Notes: generated by a model not told the origin, from the letters alone. A stretch of DNA of 64,000 nucleotides from Theodoxus fluviatilis (GCA_034096865.1 JAWQFJ010000564.1:341697-405696), one strand, 5' to 3'; counted from the first letter of the stretch, positions 30,641 to 44,161 are shown. A program made the numbers and translations.

Positions 30641-30965
30641 CCGCTTTCAGGTGAGCTAAGGTGACAACTTTCAAATGAGCCCAGGCGACGTTTCCACGGT
30701 GAGCTCAGACGCAAATTTCCACAACAGCTGAGAGCGTGCATATAAGACCCAGTAGGGTATTTAGTGGAGCATAGACGCAAATTTCCGCAGCAGCTGATAG
30801 CGTGTAGACGAGTTCCAGCAGAAAATCTAGTGAAGCATAGACGCAAATTTCCACAGCAGCTGATTGCGTGCAGACGAGTTCTAGTAGAAAACCACGTGGA
30901 GCACAGTCGTAAGTTTCCAGGTGAACCACGCCTGCGCTCTCCTGGAGAACGTATAGACGAAATGT
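30641..30965. repeat. 66-bp degenerate tandem repeat
   Basis: The motif AGACGCAAATTTCC recurs at 30707, 30773 and 30839, with a diverged copy at 30905, exactly 66 bp apart. Older copies upstream (from about 30641) are more diverged. Because 66 is a multiple of three, a minus-strand frame with 22-residue internal repeats stays open (30705-31172). I see no other coding evidence. Confidence 0.85.
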
Positions 30966-32195
30966 ATTTCCAGCTGAGCTAAAGAAACACTTTCTCCTAT
31001 CATGGAGACAACGATTTCCTTTTTCACTGGGGCCGCAGGCATCTACTTTAAAAATTCTAGCACAAACTTCCAACTCGGTGCCAGGGCAGTATCCAGGTGA
31101 GACGAAACGGGTTTTCACAGATTTCTGATGACAGCTTCCAAACGGGCAGACGTTGCAGTCGAAATCAGGCACGTTTCTACAACGTCTACAACTGATGGTT
31201 CACGTAACAAGATTTGATAAACCAGACTACTTGACTGAGAAAGTTTCTTTCTCTCCCTTGCCATGTAGAAGGAGATACTTCGGAAGTCCATGAATGTAAA
31301 TTGTCAAACAAAATATCTTCAGAAAAATGATGCAATCTATAAACTATCAGGCACATGTTTCACAAGACGTTCACCTTGAAGTCGCGTGATGTGGTACATA
31401 AACTGCTGACAACCCTGTTTCAAGTCAGTCAAAGTTTCTATGTTGCACCGATGTTCGATCTGTGCCTTACTTACAAAGTATGTCACAGCAAGGCGAATCT
31501 TCTGGAGGAGTTGCCATCCAAGTATTACTTATCCAATGGTAATTATCCTTGCGTCGAAACATCAAGTGCTCACACAAGGAATTAATATCCCGTCTCATAC
31601 AGAAGTCCTGGAGCGATATCCATAGTACAGAAGATTGTCACGGGTCATTAACAACATCTTCGTTGTATGGAGGCTTCATGTCACTGTAGCACAGAATGGC
31701 TTTCTTCACCGAGCCCAGGGATATGTGAAAGACGGCCACGCTGGGGAAACTGGGTCGAGAGAGGCAGTCTGGAGAGGCTGCAAAGTCGGGGTATAGGCAC
31801 GTCAGGCCAGGGCAAAACGCTGCCCAAGTGCAGGAGTTAGACACCCAGATACGTCGGCACTGACGGGTGGGTGGGTGGAGCTCGTTACGGGCAGCCACAG
31901 CCTCCTTCCCTCATCCACTGCAGACCTTTTTTAATAGCAAGTCTGTGAGAAGGAGTTCACGAAACTCTCTCAACAGCACGGATTTCCAGGTCCTGAGATA
32001 TCTAGTGTAGTGGAGCTCTCCAGCATCAGGCAGGCGGCGTCATGACAAACTGCGCGACTCCACACACACACACGCCACGTGGAGTGTGGGGGCAGAGAGG
32101 GGTGGGATGCTGGGCACTCCCTCCGCCTGACCCACGCTCGCCACGCCACGTCCCGGAGTGACTTCTCTCCCCTCAGGCGAGAGGGAGGGGGTCAC
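30966..32195. other. Unassigned non-coding stretch
   Basis: Nothing recognisable. It becomes GC-rich from about 32040 onward. Confidence 0.4.
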
Positions 32196-32284
32196 GCGGA
32201 CGGAGCAACCGGGCCGCGCTTGCAGGACTACGAACTGTCCAGGCGTGGGTAGCAGCGCTCATATCAGTCTATGTTGCAGTGAGA
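32196..32284 (+). other. Possible non-coding first exon with a strong donor
   Basis: A GC-rich segment (about 32080-32260) runs into a match to the 5' splice-site consensus (GTAAGT at 32285-32290, preceded by GAGA). A transcript starting in the GC-rich block would have a leader ending at 32284. No TATA or CCAAT box is obvious and the start is a guess. Confidence 0.15.
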
Positions 32285-32316
32285 GTAAGTGAAGTATGAG
32301 CCACTGTCGTGGTTTT

Positions 32317-32318
<2 letters not shown>

Positions 32319-32387
<69 letters not shown>
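32319..32387. repeat. (CT)n microsatellite
   Basis: About 34 perfect CT units, 35 bp after the GTAAGT site. Confidence 0.97.
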
Positions 32388-32389
<2 letters not shown>

Positions 32390-32960
32390 GATTCTTACCT
32401 CGATTCTTACAGTCTGTTTCTCATTGATAATTTTCCTAGCACTCCGTCTTACTTCCCTCCAAACTGTTTAACTGCAGTCTACACTCTGGCGATAAATCAT
32501 CACCCTTCCCTGCTCGTACACCCGTCATCGCCTACTGCTGCAGTTGCTCAACCTTTTCTTCGTGCACTTCCTTCCTTTGTTGCCTTCCTATCTCTCAACT
32601 TCTCCCTTCCTTTTGTTGTTCTTCCACTTCTCGAGTACGCTTTACCTTCTCATGTTCTATTTATCTCTCCTTGTCTTTCCGCGTGCTTTCCTCTCTGGCA
32701 GTCTTTCTTACCATCTTACTTCTTTCTTCTTCGCTCCTTCTCTCCCCCCCACGCCTCCGCCCTGTTTTCCTCGCTATCTGGCTCTGTGGACGCACACGGT
32801 CGAGTACGTAGAAAGTAGGCTGGCATTGGTCAAGCAGAAACAGCCCAGCGGGAGTTCACCAGTCAACGACTGCAACCACTCGCACTTGGTCAAAAAACCC
32901 AGGGCTGGGTTTAAATGCGGGTACTCCTCTACCCTACGCCGGCACCCGGTGGAGCACAGA

Positions 32961-32975
32961 CAGGCAGGCAGGCCG

Positions 32976-33022
<47 letters not shown>
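32961..33022. repeat. (CAGG)n microsatellite
   Basis: About fifteen CAGG units with one GCCG interruption. Confidence 0.95.
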
Positions 33023-33597
33023 ACCAGAGTGGCAGGAACGCCTAATGCAGGTAGTCAGGCGTGGATAACAGGACTGCCACTGTTCCGTAAGTGCCTTCAC
33101 TCTCCTCGAACTTATGAACGTTGTAACTTTATTCACTGTTTACAAGGACGCCACACATGAAAAAAGGACGTAAATGTATGTACATGAACAGGATCAAGAC
33201 TAAAGGCCCGGTCACATTGCCGACCACGCACGCATCACTGACACATCGCGCATAAATTGGGTTTGTGCGTGCTTGTGCGCCGAGATATTGACCAATTTTT
33301 CGTGGTGTCGGGGTAAGAATTCACTGACGAATCACGCATGAATCGCGCATGAACCGCGCATTAATCACTGACGAATCACTGACATATCGCGCACGTCTAC
33401 GCATACGAGCAAATACGGTGCAGAATTCCACGAACATCCCACGCACGCTCGACGCATGAATCACTGACAGAGACGCACGCTTCGCGAACGTTCCACGCAC
33501 GAGCACTTTCGTTTCGCGCATGCCCGACGCATGAATGACTGACAGATCGCGCACGGAACACGCACCCTCGGCGTGACTATCGCATCCGAACCGCGCA

Positions 33598-33605
33598 TAT
33601 AAAAA
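33598..33605 (+). promoter_or_regulatory. TATA box of the Harbinger-like gene
   Basis: TATAAAAA lies 86 bp upstream of the first ATG at 33684, at the end of the left subterminal repeat zone. A start site near 33630 would leave a leader of roughly 50 bases. Confidence 0.55.
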
Positions 33606-33683
33606 GCGGTCCCCAACGGGATTTCCTCATTTTGCCAATCCAGAGCACTGTTAGTTGATGCTGTGAAAAGTAATTTCAAAAAG

Positions 33684-34682
33684 ATGCCACCCAAGAAAGG
33701 TCGCCAACCCTCGAAGAAGAAGGCTGAAGTCCAACCAGAGGCCGCTGCTGCTAAAACACCTGCTGCTGATGCGGCTGCTAGGAGGTCGCCTCCACCTATT
33801 GATCTGTCAATCCAAGAGGATGCTGTAGATTCAGATGAGCCTGCCCCTCCTGCTGATGAGATATCTGAAGAAGATCCACGCCCTGGGGGCAAGAGCAAAG
33901 GCAAATCAAAGAAAAAAGCCATCGCCAAACGTGACTTTTCCATTGACGCTAAGGTGGAAGAAGACCTACTGGAGTGGATGGCCGAGCACGATGAGGTATG
34001 GAGGCGTGGGCATCGTCTGTATAAGACCAGGAAGCAGATCTGGGCTGCCAAGGCTGATGAGATGGGGCTGTCATTGGATCACCTCTTGGGCTGGTGGAAG
34101 TCTATTAAAGATTGGTACGTCAGACTCACCAAGAAAAAGTCTGGCCAGGCAGCAAAGAAGTACACTGACCGGGAGAAGTTCATAGTGGACAGTCTGCAAT
34201 TCTACCAGACCCAGCTGCCATCCACCAAGTCTGAACCCATGAAAAAGTTGACCCTGACTTCAAGCCAGGCTACCACTTCAAGGATGAGTGACAGTGAGGC
34301 AGACAGTGACCAGCCTGCCTCAGAACTTGAAGAAGATGGTCTGGAGACCATTGAGAGAGAATCAGCCAAGTCAGCCCAGACTTCCAGGAAAACTTCCAAG
34401 AAGAGGAAGAAAGAAGTGGATCAAGACGAAGAGTGGATGAAGGAGCTCCGGGAGAGCATGAAGGCAAATAATCAGCTCTTGTCGCAGCTCATTGAACAGA
34501 AGCCGGCTGATTCAGAACGAGAGGCCTTCATAAAGTATGTGGCAGACAGTCTCCGTGCAGCCCCGGTGGATGAGTACAAGAAGATGAAAACGAAGATCTT
34601 CACCCTCATTGACGCCCAAAAAGATGCCCAAAAGCCTCCATTGTGGTTCTGCAGCAGGAACACCATAATATCTCTTCTTTGA
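33684..34682 (+). CDS. MADF-BESS DNA-binding protein of a Harbinger-like transposon
   Basis: This intact 332-residue frame starts at the first ATG after the TATA box. Basic Lys/Arg patches (residues 4-13 and 70-83) look like nuclear localisation signals, followed by Ala/Pro- and acid-rich linker. A MADF (Myb/SANT-like) domain spans about residues 88-178, with WMAEHDEVWRRGHRLYKTRK, the aromatic WWKSIKDWYVRL helix and a basic KKKSGQAAKKY turn. A Ser/Glu-rich linker and KKRKKE basic patch follow. A BESS-like C-terminal motif (about 278-309, FIKYVADSL then KIFTLI) should mediate protein contacts. In animal Harbinger transposons such proteins bind the termini and recruit the nuclease. Here it probably binds the short repeats in both ends. 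A spliced intron or domesticated role cannot be excluded. Confidence 0.85.
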   Translation: MPPKKGRQPSKKKAEVQPEAAAAKTPAADAAARRSPPPIDLSIQEDAVDSDEPAPPADEISEEDPRPGGKSKGKSKKKAIAKRDFSIDAKVEEDLLEWMAEHDEVWRRGHRLYKTRKQIWAAKADEMGLSLDHLLGWWKSIKDWYVRLTKKKSGQAAKKYTDREKFIVDSLQFYQTQLPSTKSEPMKKLTLTSSQATTSRMSDSEADSDQPASELEEDGLETIERESAKSAQTSRKTSKKRKKEVDQDEEWMKELRESMKANNQLLSQLIEQKPADSEREAFIKYVADSLRAAPVDEYKKMKTKIFTLIDAQKDAQKPPLWFCSRNTIISLL

Positions 34683-35436
34683 GGGTTCATGCTGATATGG
34701 ACCCCTTGGCAGCAAGGTCTGGAATGGCCAAAGTGCCCGAAATGCCTGCTTTTATATGCCAAAAATCATACGTGAGATGTCAGTGGATCGTCAGTGGAAG
34801 ATCAGTGATTCATCAGTTTTGCGTCAGTTAGTCGTGCGTCCATGTCAGTTATTCATGCGTCGGGTGTGCGTGTCACTGCGTGGAAAATGCGTCCCCCGTC
34901 AGTGGATGTGCGTGGTTATGCGTTGTGTGTCAGTGATATGTCAGTTATTCGTCAGTTTTGTAAGTGATTGTCGGTGGATGTCAGTGGAATAAACGTGATC
35001 CGTGCGCGGTTCATGCGTGAGACGAACGTGGGGCGTCAGTGGACGTGCGCGGTTTCGAACTAGTTCCCACGCATAAGCACTGACGGCCGACGCGTGTTCC
35101 GCGCATAGTCACGCATACTTGACGCATAAACTACGCATGAATTACGCACACCCACGCACAGTTATGCGTCGGAAAATTTTTGAACCGTTCAAAACTCAAA
35201 ATCACGCACAAACCGCCTTCCACGCACATCCACTTACAATCACTGACAGCCCACGTTCGCATTACGTTCGCATGACGCATACAACGCACGCTCCGCGCAG
35301 AAACCAAAATATATGCGTAATTCGTGCGTAATTCATGCGTTTTCGCAGTGTGACCGGCCCTTAACATCCAGTCTTGCGACTTAAACGCGCACAAATTTAG
35401 AGGTTGATCGAGTTATTCTCGAGACAGAACTGTCGG

Positions 35437-35758
35437 TTACTCCCTCTCCCTCACTGTCCCCTCTCCCTCACAGTCCCTTCCCTCCCACTGTCTTCTCTCT
35501 CTCTCCTTACTGTCCCCTCCCTCTCCCATACTGTCCCCTCCCTCTCCCTCACTGTCCTCCCTCTCTCCCTCACAGTCTCTTCCCTCTCCTCAAACTACCT
35601 CTCTCTCACTGCCCCCTCCCTCTCCCCTCACTGTCCCTTCCCTCTTCCCTCACTGTCCCTTCCCTCTCCCCTCACTGACCCCTCCCTCTCCTCACTTTAC
35701 CCTCTCTCCCCCCTCATTGTCCTCTCTCTCTCCTCTCACTGCCACCCCACCCCCCCCC

Positions 35759-35824
<66 letters not shown>

Positions 35825-36243
35825 CCCTTCCCTCTCCTCAAACTACCTCTCTCTCTATTTTTCACTGTCCTCTCTCTCCTTTACTGTCCCCTCCCTCTCC
35901 CCTCCCTGTCCCTTCCCTCTCCCCTCACTGCCTCCTCCCTCTCCCTCACTTTACCCTCTCTCTCCCCTCATTGTTCTCTCTCCCCTCACTGTCCCACCCC
36001 TCTCCTTTCACTGTCCCCTCTCTCTCCCCTCACGGTCCCTTCAATGTCCCCTCCCTCTCCCCTCCCTCTTCCACCCCTCTTCCCTACCTCTTCCCTCACT
36101 GTCCCCTCCCTCTTCCCTCCCTCTTCCCTCACTGTACCATCCCACTCCATTCCCGCTTCCCTCTCTCTTCCCTCACTGTCCCTTCCGTCTCCCCTCACTC
36201 TCCCCTCTCTCTCACTCACTGCCCCCTCCCTCTCCCCTTCCTG
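35437..36243. repeat. CT-rich degenerate minisatellite with an internal (CA)n
   Basis: An imperfect unit of roughly 20 bp (CCCTCTCCCTCACTGTCCCC) repeats for 800 bp and is split by 26 CA units at about 35770-35821. The stretch just left of the CA block (CTCTCCTCAAACTACCTCTC near 35590) recurs just right of it at about 35832. That suggests a segmental duplication spanning the CA block. Confidence 0.92.
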
Positions 36244-36414
36244 GATATGGCCCGGTCTCAAGAAGATGTAGAGAAGTACAGCTGTGCACCTTTTCTTGTG
36301 ACTTTATCTGTGTTCTACGTGTGTATCCCGAGGACTGTCATTGTGTTCACAGTGGTTGCATTCAGCGACTGAGTTAGTACAAAATGAGTTTACTAAAAGG
36401 TTTGTAATCAAAAT

Positions 36415-36483
<69 letters not shown>

Positions 36484-36745
36484 TCTCTCTCTCTCTCTCT
36501 CACACACACACACTTCACACACACATATTCACACACGCGCGCGCGAGCGCGAAGCACACATACACAACTCATACATGCGCGCTCATTAACACTCATACAC
36601 ACACTAACACACACACAAACACACATACGCGCACACACGCACGCGCGCGCGCACACACACACACAAACACATATACACACAGACACACACACACAGACAC
36701 ACACACGCACACACCACACACCAAAGACTCACATACAGACACACG
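36415..36745. repeat. Poly-C, (CT)n and degenerate (CA)n tract
   Basis: An 11-base C run leads into a CT run to about 36500, then about 245 bp of CA with GCGCGC, ACAT and ACTCAT interruptions. Confidence 0.94.
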
Positions 36746-39202
<2,457 letters not shown>

Positions 39203-39364
39203 CACCAATGGACATTATTCACGCGAGATACTTCCGGTTTTCAAATCAAGGCAGACTGGGAAAACATCATGGCGTCTTCTATGGCCAGCACCAGTACCAG
39301 TACATGGAGTGGAAATCTCCTTCATTCTCGCATGGAAATGTTGAAATATGGGCAAGTGATGTTG
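39203..39364 (+). repeat. Left arm of an inverted, promoter-like repeat pair
   Basis: This arm is about 160 bp and matches the complement of 40354-40528 with a few indels. In order it carries CCAAT (CACCAATGG), ATTATTCACGC, an ETS-like ACTTCCGG and an ATG in good context (AACATCATGGCGTCT). About 33 open codons follow, starting MASSMASTSTSTWSGNL. The shared sequence ends abruptly after GGGCAAGTGATGTTG. Confidence 0.8.
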
Positions 39365-39841
39365 TTTTTCTTGTTTATAGCTGGGAAACTGTAATGTTTA
39401 CACCAGGAAGCAAGAGCATTCTATCACTTCGCACGACCTAACATAGTAACAACCTCTACTCATGAGAAACCTATTGTGATTGGTACAAAAATATAAATCA
39501 GCCAATGGTAGAGTATAGTCTTGATCACACCGGACATGTTGATGTCGGCATGGCAGACGATGCAAGCCCAGCTGGCAGTAGTCGCTTATCTCGCAGTTTT
39601 GACTCAAAATTAAGAATATCATCAGATATAACAAACTATCTGCAAAGACAGCCCATGGTTATATTAGCGTAATAAATTAACATATAGGCTTACTGACCTT
39701 ATTTCAAGAAACACCAGTCATAATGATAAACACTACAGATCTAGATCTACAAGAGAGAAGGGTAACCTGTTTTACCTCCGATGTCATGCACAAATCCTTC
39801 GACGAACTTTTCGTATCCTTTCCCTTTCTTTCTACTGGGTA

Positions 39842-39842
39842 T

Positions 39843-39894
<52 letters not shown>

Positions 39895-40353
39895 ATGTAG
39901 GCCGTGAAGCCTTTTGAACGCCCCATCGTAATGTGTTGCGTTATATATATAACATAAGGTCTTAGCGCAATTTTCCCAGTAGGTTTTTGAAAACGTTAGT
40001 AGTCGGTGCAGTCTTGAGCTGAAACGGAAGGTTATTCCACAGGTTAGCAACACGATTACTGAAACAATACTTTCTTAGGTTAGTATTACTACGTTGAACA
40101 CTTTTCCGTCTGCATTTCTCGTACTGGTACAACTTGGTGACTAAAGAAGTCGCTCCACTCCACGTCTACGAGATTATTGTATGATTAATAAGTCTCTATT
40201 AGGTCACCACGAATCCTTCTTCCTTTTAGTGAGTGCAGATTCAAATACTCTAAGCGATCGCTGTAAGACATCTCCCGACATTCACTCAACAACTTGGTAG
40301 CCCTGCGCTGGACTCGCTCCACAGCCTCTGATTGTCTTTTTAAATGTGGGTAC
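39842..40353 (-). mobile_element. 5'-truncated LINE 3' end (CR1/Jockey-like) with (TAC)n tail
   Basis: On the minus strand, starting at 40353, frames encode WYPHLKRQSEAVERVQRRAT, then YSDRLEYLNLHSLKGRRIRG and VANLWNNLPFQLKTAPTT. These are hallmark segments of the ORF2 C-terminus of CR1/Jockey-like LINEs. The frame is broken by an in-frame stop after RGDLIETY and by a shift before the last segment. The 3' side ends in about 17 TAC units on the minus strand (39842-39895), the LINE tail. The 5' truncation coincides exactly with the end of the inverted repeat at 40354. Confidence 0.8.
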
Positions 40354-40528
40354 CAACATCACTTGCCCATATTTCCGCATTTCCATGCGAGAATGGAGGT
40401 ACATGCAGGAGATTTCCACTCCATGTACTGGTACTGGTGCTGGCCATAGAAGACGCCATGATGTTTGCCCAGTCCGTCTCGTTTTCGATTTCAAAATGGC
40501 CGCTGCGTGAATAACGTCTATTGGTCCG
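40354..40528 (-). repeat. Right arm of the inverted, promoter-like repeat pair
   Basis: Read on the minus strand this arm repeats the order seen at 39203-39364: ACCAATAG, TTATTCACGC, then AAACATCATGGCGTCTTC and the same first residues (MASSMASTSTSTWSGNL). It differs by a 9-base insertion (CATGTACCT) and by the loss of the ACTTCCGG box. It abuts the LINE fragment. Confidence 0.8.
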
Positions 40529-41234
40529 CAGGTCAGCAGTGTCTCGGGCCCCGACTAATGGCCGTCCGTCGTTTGCGTTTACAACACCTCTGTCGCCAGC
40601 GCGAGCAGCCATGGGCCACGGGCCTGCCCCGACTAAGCCCGGAATGCTTTGTCGGCCCAAGTGCTGGCTATCGCGGCGCCGATCGCCGTGTCCACACCAG
40701 TGACCATCGACGGCCATCAAGTGATCATCAAGGCAGGGCGAGATGTGCCAATGGGCCCAGGCATCATCGCTGTGGAGATTTGATCGGAGGAGCAACGAGC
40801 GATCATCGCCCGATCTGCACAGGGGATGCCCCCTTAAAGGCCATCAGGGTTGACCAGTCGCGCCGTACAGCGGCAGGCGGGCTGGCAGGGGACCCGCTAG
40901 AATGGGGATCGGAAATGAGGCAGGGGCAATGGAGGCGTGACTCGAGGGCGTGAAATGTGAATGTGTGTTTAAGAGTGTGCGATTTCCACTCTATTAGGAA
41001 CACGTTGCTGTCGTGGGAATGATCTAGTTAGTATATCGTCATAATGGACTTGCACCCGCATTGCTTTACCAGTAGATCTTTGTTTCATCATCGTTACGCA
41101 TGGCCGAACATTTGTTCGTTTGTTTTTTCTTCTTTTTCTTATGAAAAAACATTTCTTTACCAAAAACATCTTGCTTAGCAATTAAGATTTGCCTGTCTGT
41201 TCGTCCATCCGCCCGTCCGTCCGTCTGTCCGTCC

Positions 41235-41268
<34 letters not shown>

Positions 41269-42651
41269 ACAGTCACTCGCCAAAATTAATTTTATAAATA
41301 AATCGGAGAACAAAGTTTACACTGATGTAACGTTTATAAAACTCAAATTTTCATTGTCGAAATTCTTTCACTCATGTCCACATCAGGTGTAAGATTTTTA
41401 CTCTCAGAAATATCCGAGATGTCATGACAGATGATGAAAATATCTCCTATGAATTAGTACTGAACAAGGCAGAAGTATCAACTGGACCACACTGGAAACA
41501 TAATTAATAGCGACAGTACCTTAAGAAATCATATCCCTTCAAAACGGTTTCCACACAAGGCACTAATTGCCAAGTAGATATTCTGCTTAACTTCTAATGG
41601 AAGAAAGTGCCGAAACAGCAGAAGAATGTAAGAATATTAATCATTTACATAATTGTTAGACCTTTGCCTGTCTGAACCATTAGTTGTTCGCCCCAGTTAT
41701 GAAAAGCGTATTGGATGGTGAGCGCGAACTCTTTGTGGCCACACTAAAATGGAACAGTTGTGGTGGAGGTAACAGGGCCACATAAAATAAGGGTCTGCAG
41801 GTCGGCCTGACTTTTGTCTTTACAGCACGTATTTTGTCGTTTTCCGTCAATATCATTCTGTTATCTTTTGCATGATCGACAAAAAGTGTAGGTTCGGCAG
41901 AAAAAAATAGTGTTGGTCAGAGTACCGTAACCAAAGCTTTTGTTTTTGTTTTTTGCTGGCCTTAGAGATGTACGAAGCAGACCAGCGGTTTGCAATGGAC
42001 CAATCTTGGAAATCACGTTCTTCGCATCAGTTGTACTTGCAATCTGTCGCACAATGCACCGTCGTAATGTATGCAATTTTACGCACATTTTCAGGCAAGC
42101 GCGGCAACAAAATGGCCGTTTCGTACTACTTCATCCAGACGTTCTTGCATTCACCTGTTTGCCCGCTATTCTCTGTACACTGCAGCGACACTGCTTTATA
42201 AAAAAATATCTAATCGGGTTCCTTTAGCGAGATCAAACGAGTCTCAAACTTTAAAGCTAAATTTTTTTCATAATTAAACGAAATTGTTCTAGTTCAAAGA
42301 AATACATATACATCGGCTTGAAAAAGTTCACGCATGCTTCGCCAGCAAACGTCTGAGTTGATTAAATCGCTGAAGAAGGCCCACTGACGACAAAATCACA
42401 GCCTGCACGCACACTGCCAGCAACAAAGGTAAGAGTGGCAACATCTCTCGAGGAGACGGGACGTTTTCTCGACATGACGACAGTCCGGACTGCAGAGAGA
42501 TGCAGCAGTCACACGGGGTTCCGCTCACGCGTCGTCAACAGCGCGGCCGTGCCAGTGTGACGCGTCTCTTCCGTCGTGTCGCGGCGCGTGCATTGAGAGC
42601 TTCAGGAAACCTTTAAGTGGAGTTGTTATATGGACCCCAGAAGGCCCCGCC

Positions 42652-42690
<39 letters not shown>

Positions 42691-42708
42691 CTGCTCAGGC
42701 ACCTGCCA
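40529..42708. other. Unassigned stretch with small (CTGT)n and (CT)n repeats
   Basis: GC-rich DNA to about 40930, then AT-rich DNA with nothing recognised. A (CCGT/CTGT)n microsatellite lies at 41191-41269 and a 17-unit (CT)n at 42654-42688. The GC-rich, CpG-dense segment 42520-42600 may be the outer part of the promoter described at 42709. Confidence 0.4.
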
Positions 42709-42998
42709 GGGCGGGGCGGGCAGGTCTGTGATTGATCAGGCCTGGGGCCTCCCACGTCCTGCCGTATCGACCCGCATTCCTACTGCCCGCCCCTTCATTG
42801 GGAGCCGTGCTTCAGGCCGCCCGCGATTGGTCCCGTGCCGTTCTCGGGTGATTCTCCTTGTCCACAACCCGCAAGCACTCATTGGGCGAGCTGTCGAATA
42901 ATTACTTCGAGCCTCTCTCCCCGCCTTTCCTCGTGCTCTCGCTCCTCGCTGCAGTGTTGTTGGATAAATAGAGCCCTGCACCTCGCTGTTGCCCGTGC
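42709..42998 (+). promoter_or_regulatory. Strong host promoter candidate: GC box, three CCAAT boxes, TATA-like box
   Basis: In a CpG-rich block the plus strand shows GGGCGGGGCGGG (42709-42720), three reverse CCAAT boxes (ATTGG at 42797, 42826 and 42881) and ATAAATA (42964-42970). The order and spacing are those of a classic CCAAT/TATA promoter. Transcription would start near 42995. The first coding exon candidate lies about 280 bp downstream on the same strand. Confidence 0.55.
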
Positions 42999-43278
42999 CG
43001 CCAGAGCTCTCTGGGGACGTGCTGCCTGTCTGTGTAGGCAGTGCAGCCTCTCACCCCTCCAAGCGCTCTCTAATCCCATGCCGTGTGGTCCGGCACGGCC
43101 CGAGGTGCTTGCAGTACAATGCGTTTCCTGATCGAGACCCCGTGACCGTTTAATTTTGTTTTCTTCTTCAGCACAGTGCTGCCAGTGCTTGGTTTGCTCG
43201 AAAATTCGCTGGTGGGTTTTCTGCACTCTGTCCCGTCTCGGCCGAGATAATCTGCGTCGTGAACTAGAATGTAAATTC

Positions 43279-43362
43279 ATGGCTGGCATCGAGGTGGACA
43301 TGGGAAAATGGACATCTTGGGCTATTGCCGAAGCATCACTGTTCCGAAGGATATCTGCTAGG
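43279..43362 (+). CDS. Candidate first coding exon, unknown protein
   Basis: An ATG (43279) in a reasonable context opens 28 codons, MAGIEVDMGKWTSWAIAEAS then LFRRISAR. They end exactly at a consensus donor (AGG|GTGAGG, donor from 43363), phase 0. It follows the CCAAT/TATA promoter by about 280 bp, a plausible leader length. An acceptor-like TTTTGTTTTCTTCTTCAG at about 43155-43172 might mean that part of the leader is spliced. The peptide matches nothing I recognise and is not a signal peptide. If real, the 6-kb tandem array lies in or beyond its first intron. Confidence 0.35.
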
Positions 43363-44161
43363 GTGAGGTCACACCGAGAAAATTAAATCATGATGTCGCT
43401 TTTCGAGATAGGTTATTTATAACTTTTTAAAAGTATTTTAAAGTAATGACATCCATGGCATTTCATAAAATAAGTAGATCAATCACTCAGTCAGGAAGTA
43501 GACCATAGCATACGTCCAAAGCAGCATATATGTGTGTAATGAATAGATATATATAATACGATGGCGGTATATTAAAAAAATCACCATATAAACGATAGCG
43601 AATGGGTAGCTTACAATGTCAGCCATTCACCATCACTGATGTGGAATCCGTGAAACCCCAATGCAAAAATACTATGAAAAACATGCAGTTACAAAATTCA
43701 CTCGGCTGATACGGTTTTCAGATGAGAAACTCGCACGCTTGGGGGTGTATTCTGTGTTTGGAGTTCGAACAGTGAGATTACACAATAACCCTGAGAGGAA
43801 ATTGTTCTGGCCATTCATTCAAAGAGATTATCTGCAACACGTAACTCTCGCAATGTAAACGTGCCATTTTCATACAAAAGATAGGTAACACCGTGGTTTT
43901 TTTCTTCTGGAACGACTGGTCATTCATGTCCTAGCACTTCCAATCTGAGCAGCACTGGGCCAATTAATCAAACATTCACCAGTACCTGACCAAGAGACAC
44001 ATGCATGGACATTGGACAAATGAAGTATTGAACCCTTCTTCACAATGGAAAGGCATTGCTATTACATGTTGGCTTACTGCTGCACGGAGAGATGATCCTT
44101 CCAACAAATGCTATGAATGCACTCCTGACATTTTTGTGCAACGAAGTGGGAACCACCTAAT

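Larger units (their letters stand above)
33204..35361 (+). mobile_element. PIF/Harbinger-type DNA transposon with a MADF-BESS gene and no transposase
   Basis: The 2,158-bp element has short terminal inverted repeats (AGGCCCGGTCACA on the left, AGGGCCGGTCACA as complement of the right). Both sides are flanked by TAA (33201-33203 and 35362-35364), the 3-bp TWA target duplication typical of PIF/Harbinger. Both subterminal zones are packed with short motifs related to CGCATGAAT and TCACTGAC, in both orientations. The only gene-sized frame encodes a MADF-BESS protein, the usual companion of the Harbinger nuclease; no DDE nuclease frame is present. The element is therefore probably mobilised in trans. 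The intact TSD and ORF suggest recent activity. Confidence 0.85.

Noticed and set aside
33663..33683. Upstream GTG start for the MADF protein
   Set aside because: Initiation at GTG is improbable in an animal gene, and a good ATG lies at 33684, seven codons in.
35404..36372. 322-codon Ser/Pro/Leu-rich frame
   Set aside because: It lies in the CT-rich degenerate minisatellite; overlapping frames are equally open.
43155..43172. Intron between the promoter leader and 43172 based on a TTCTTCTTCAG acceptor
   Set aside because: Any donor inside the expected leader would give an intron too short or lacking a good GT consensus; left as an unspliced leader.
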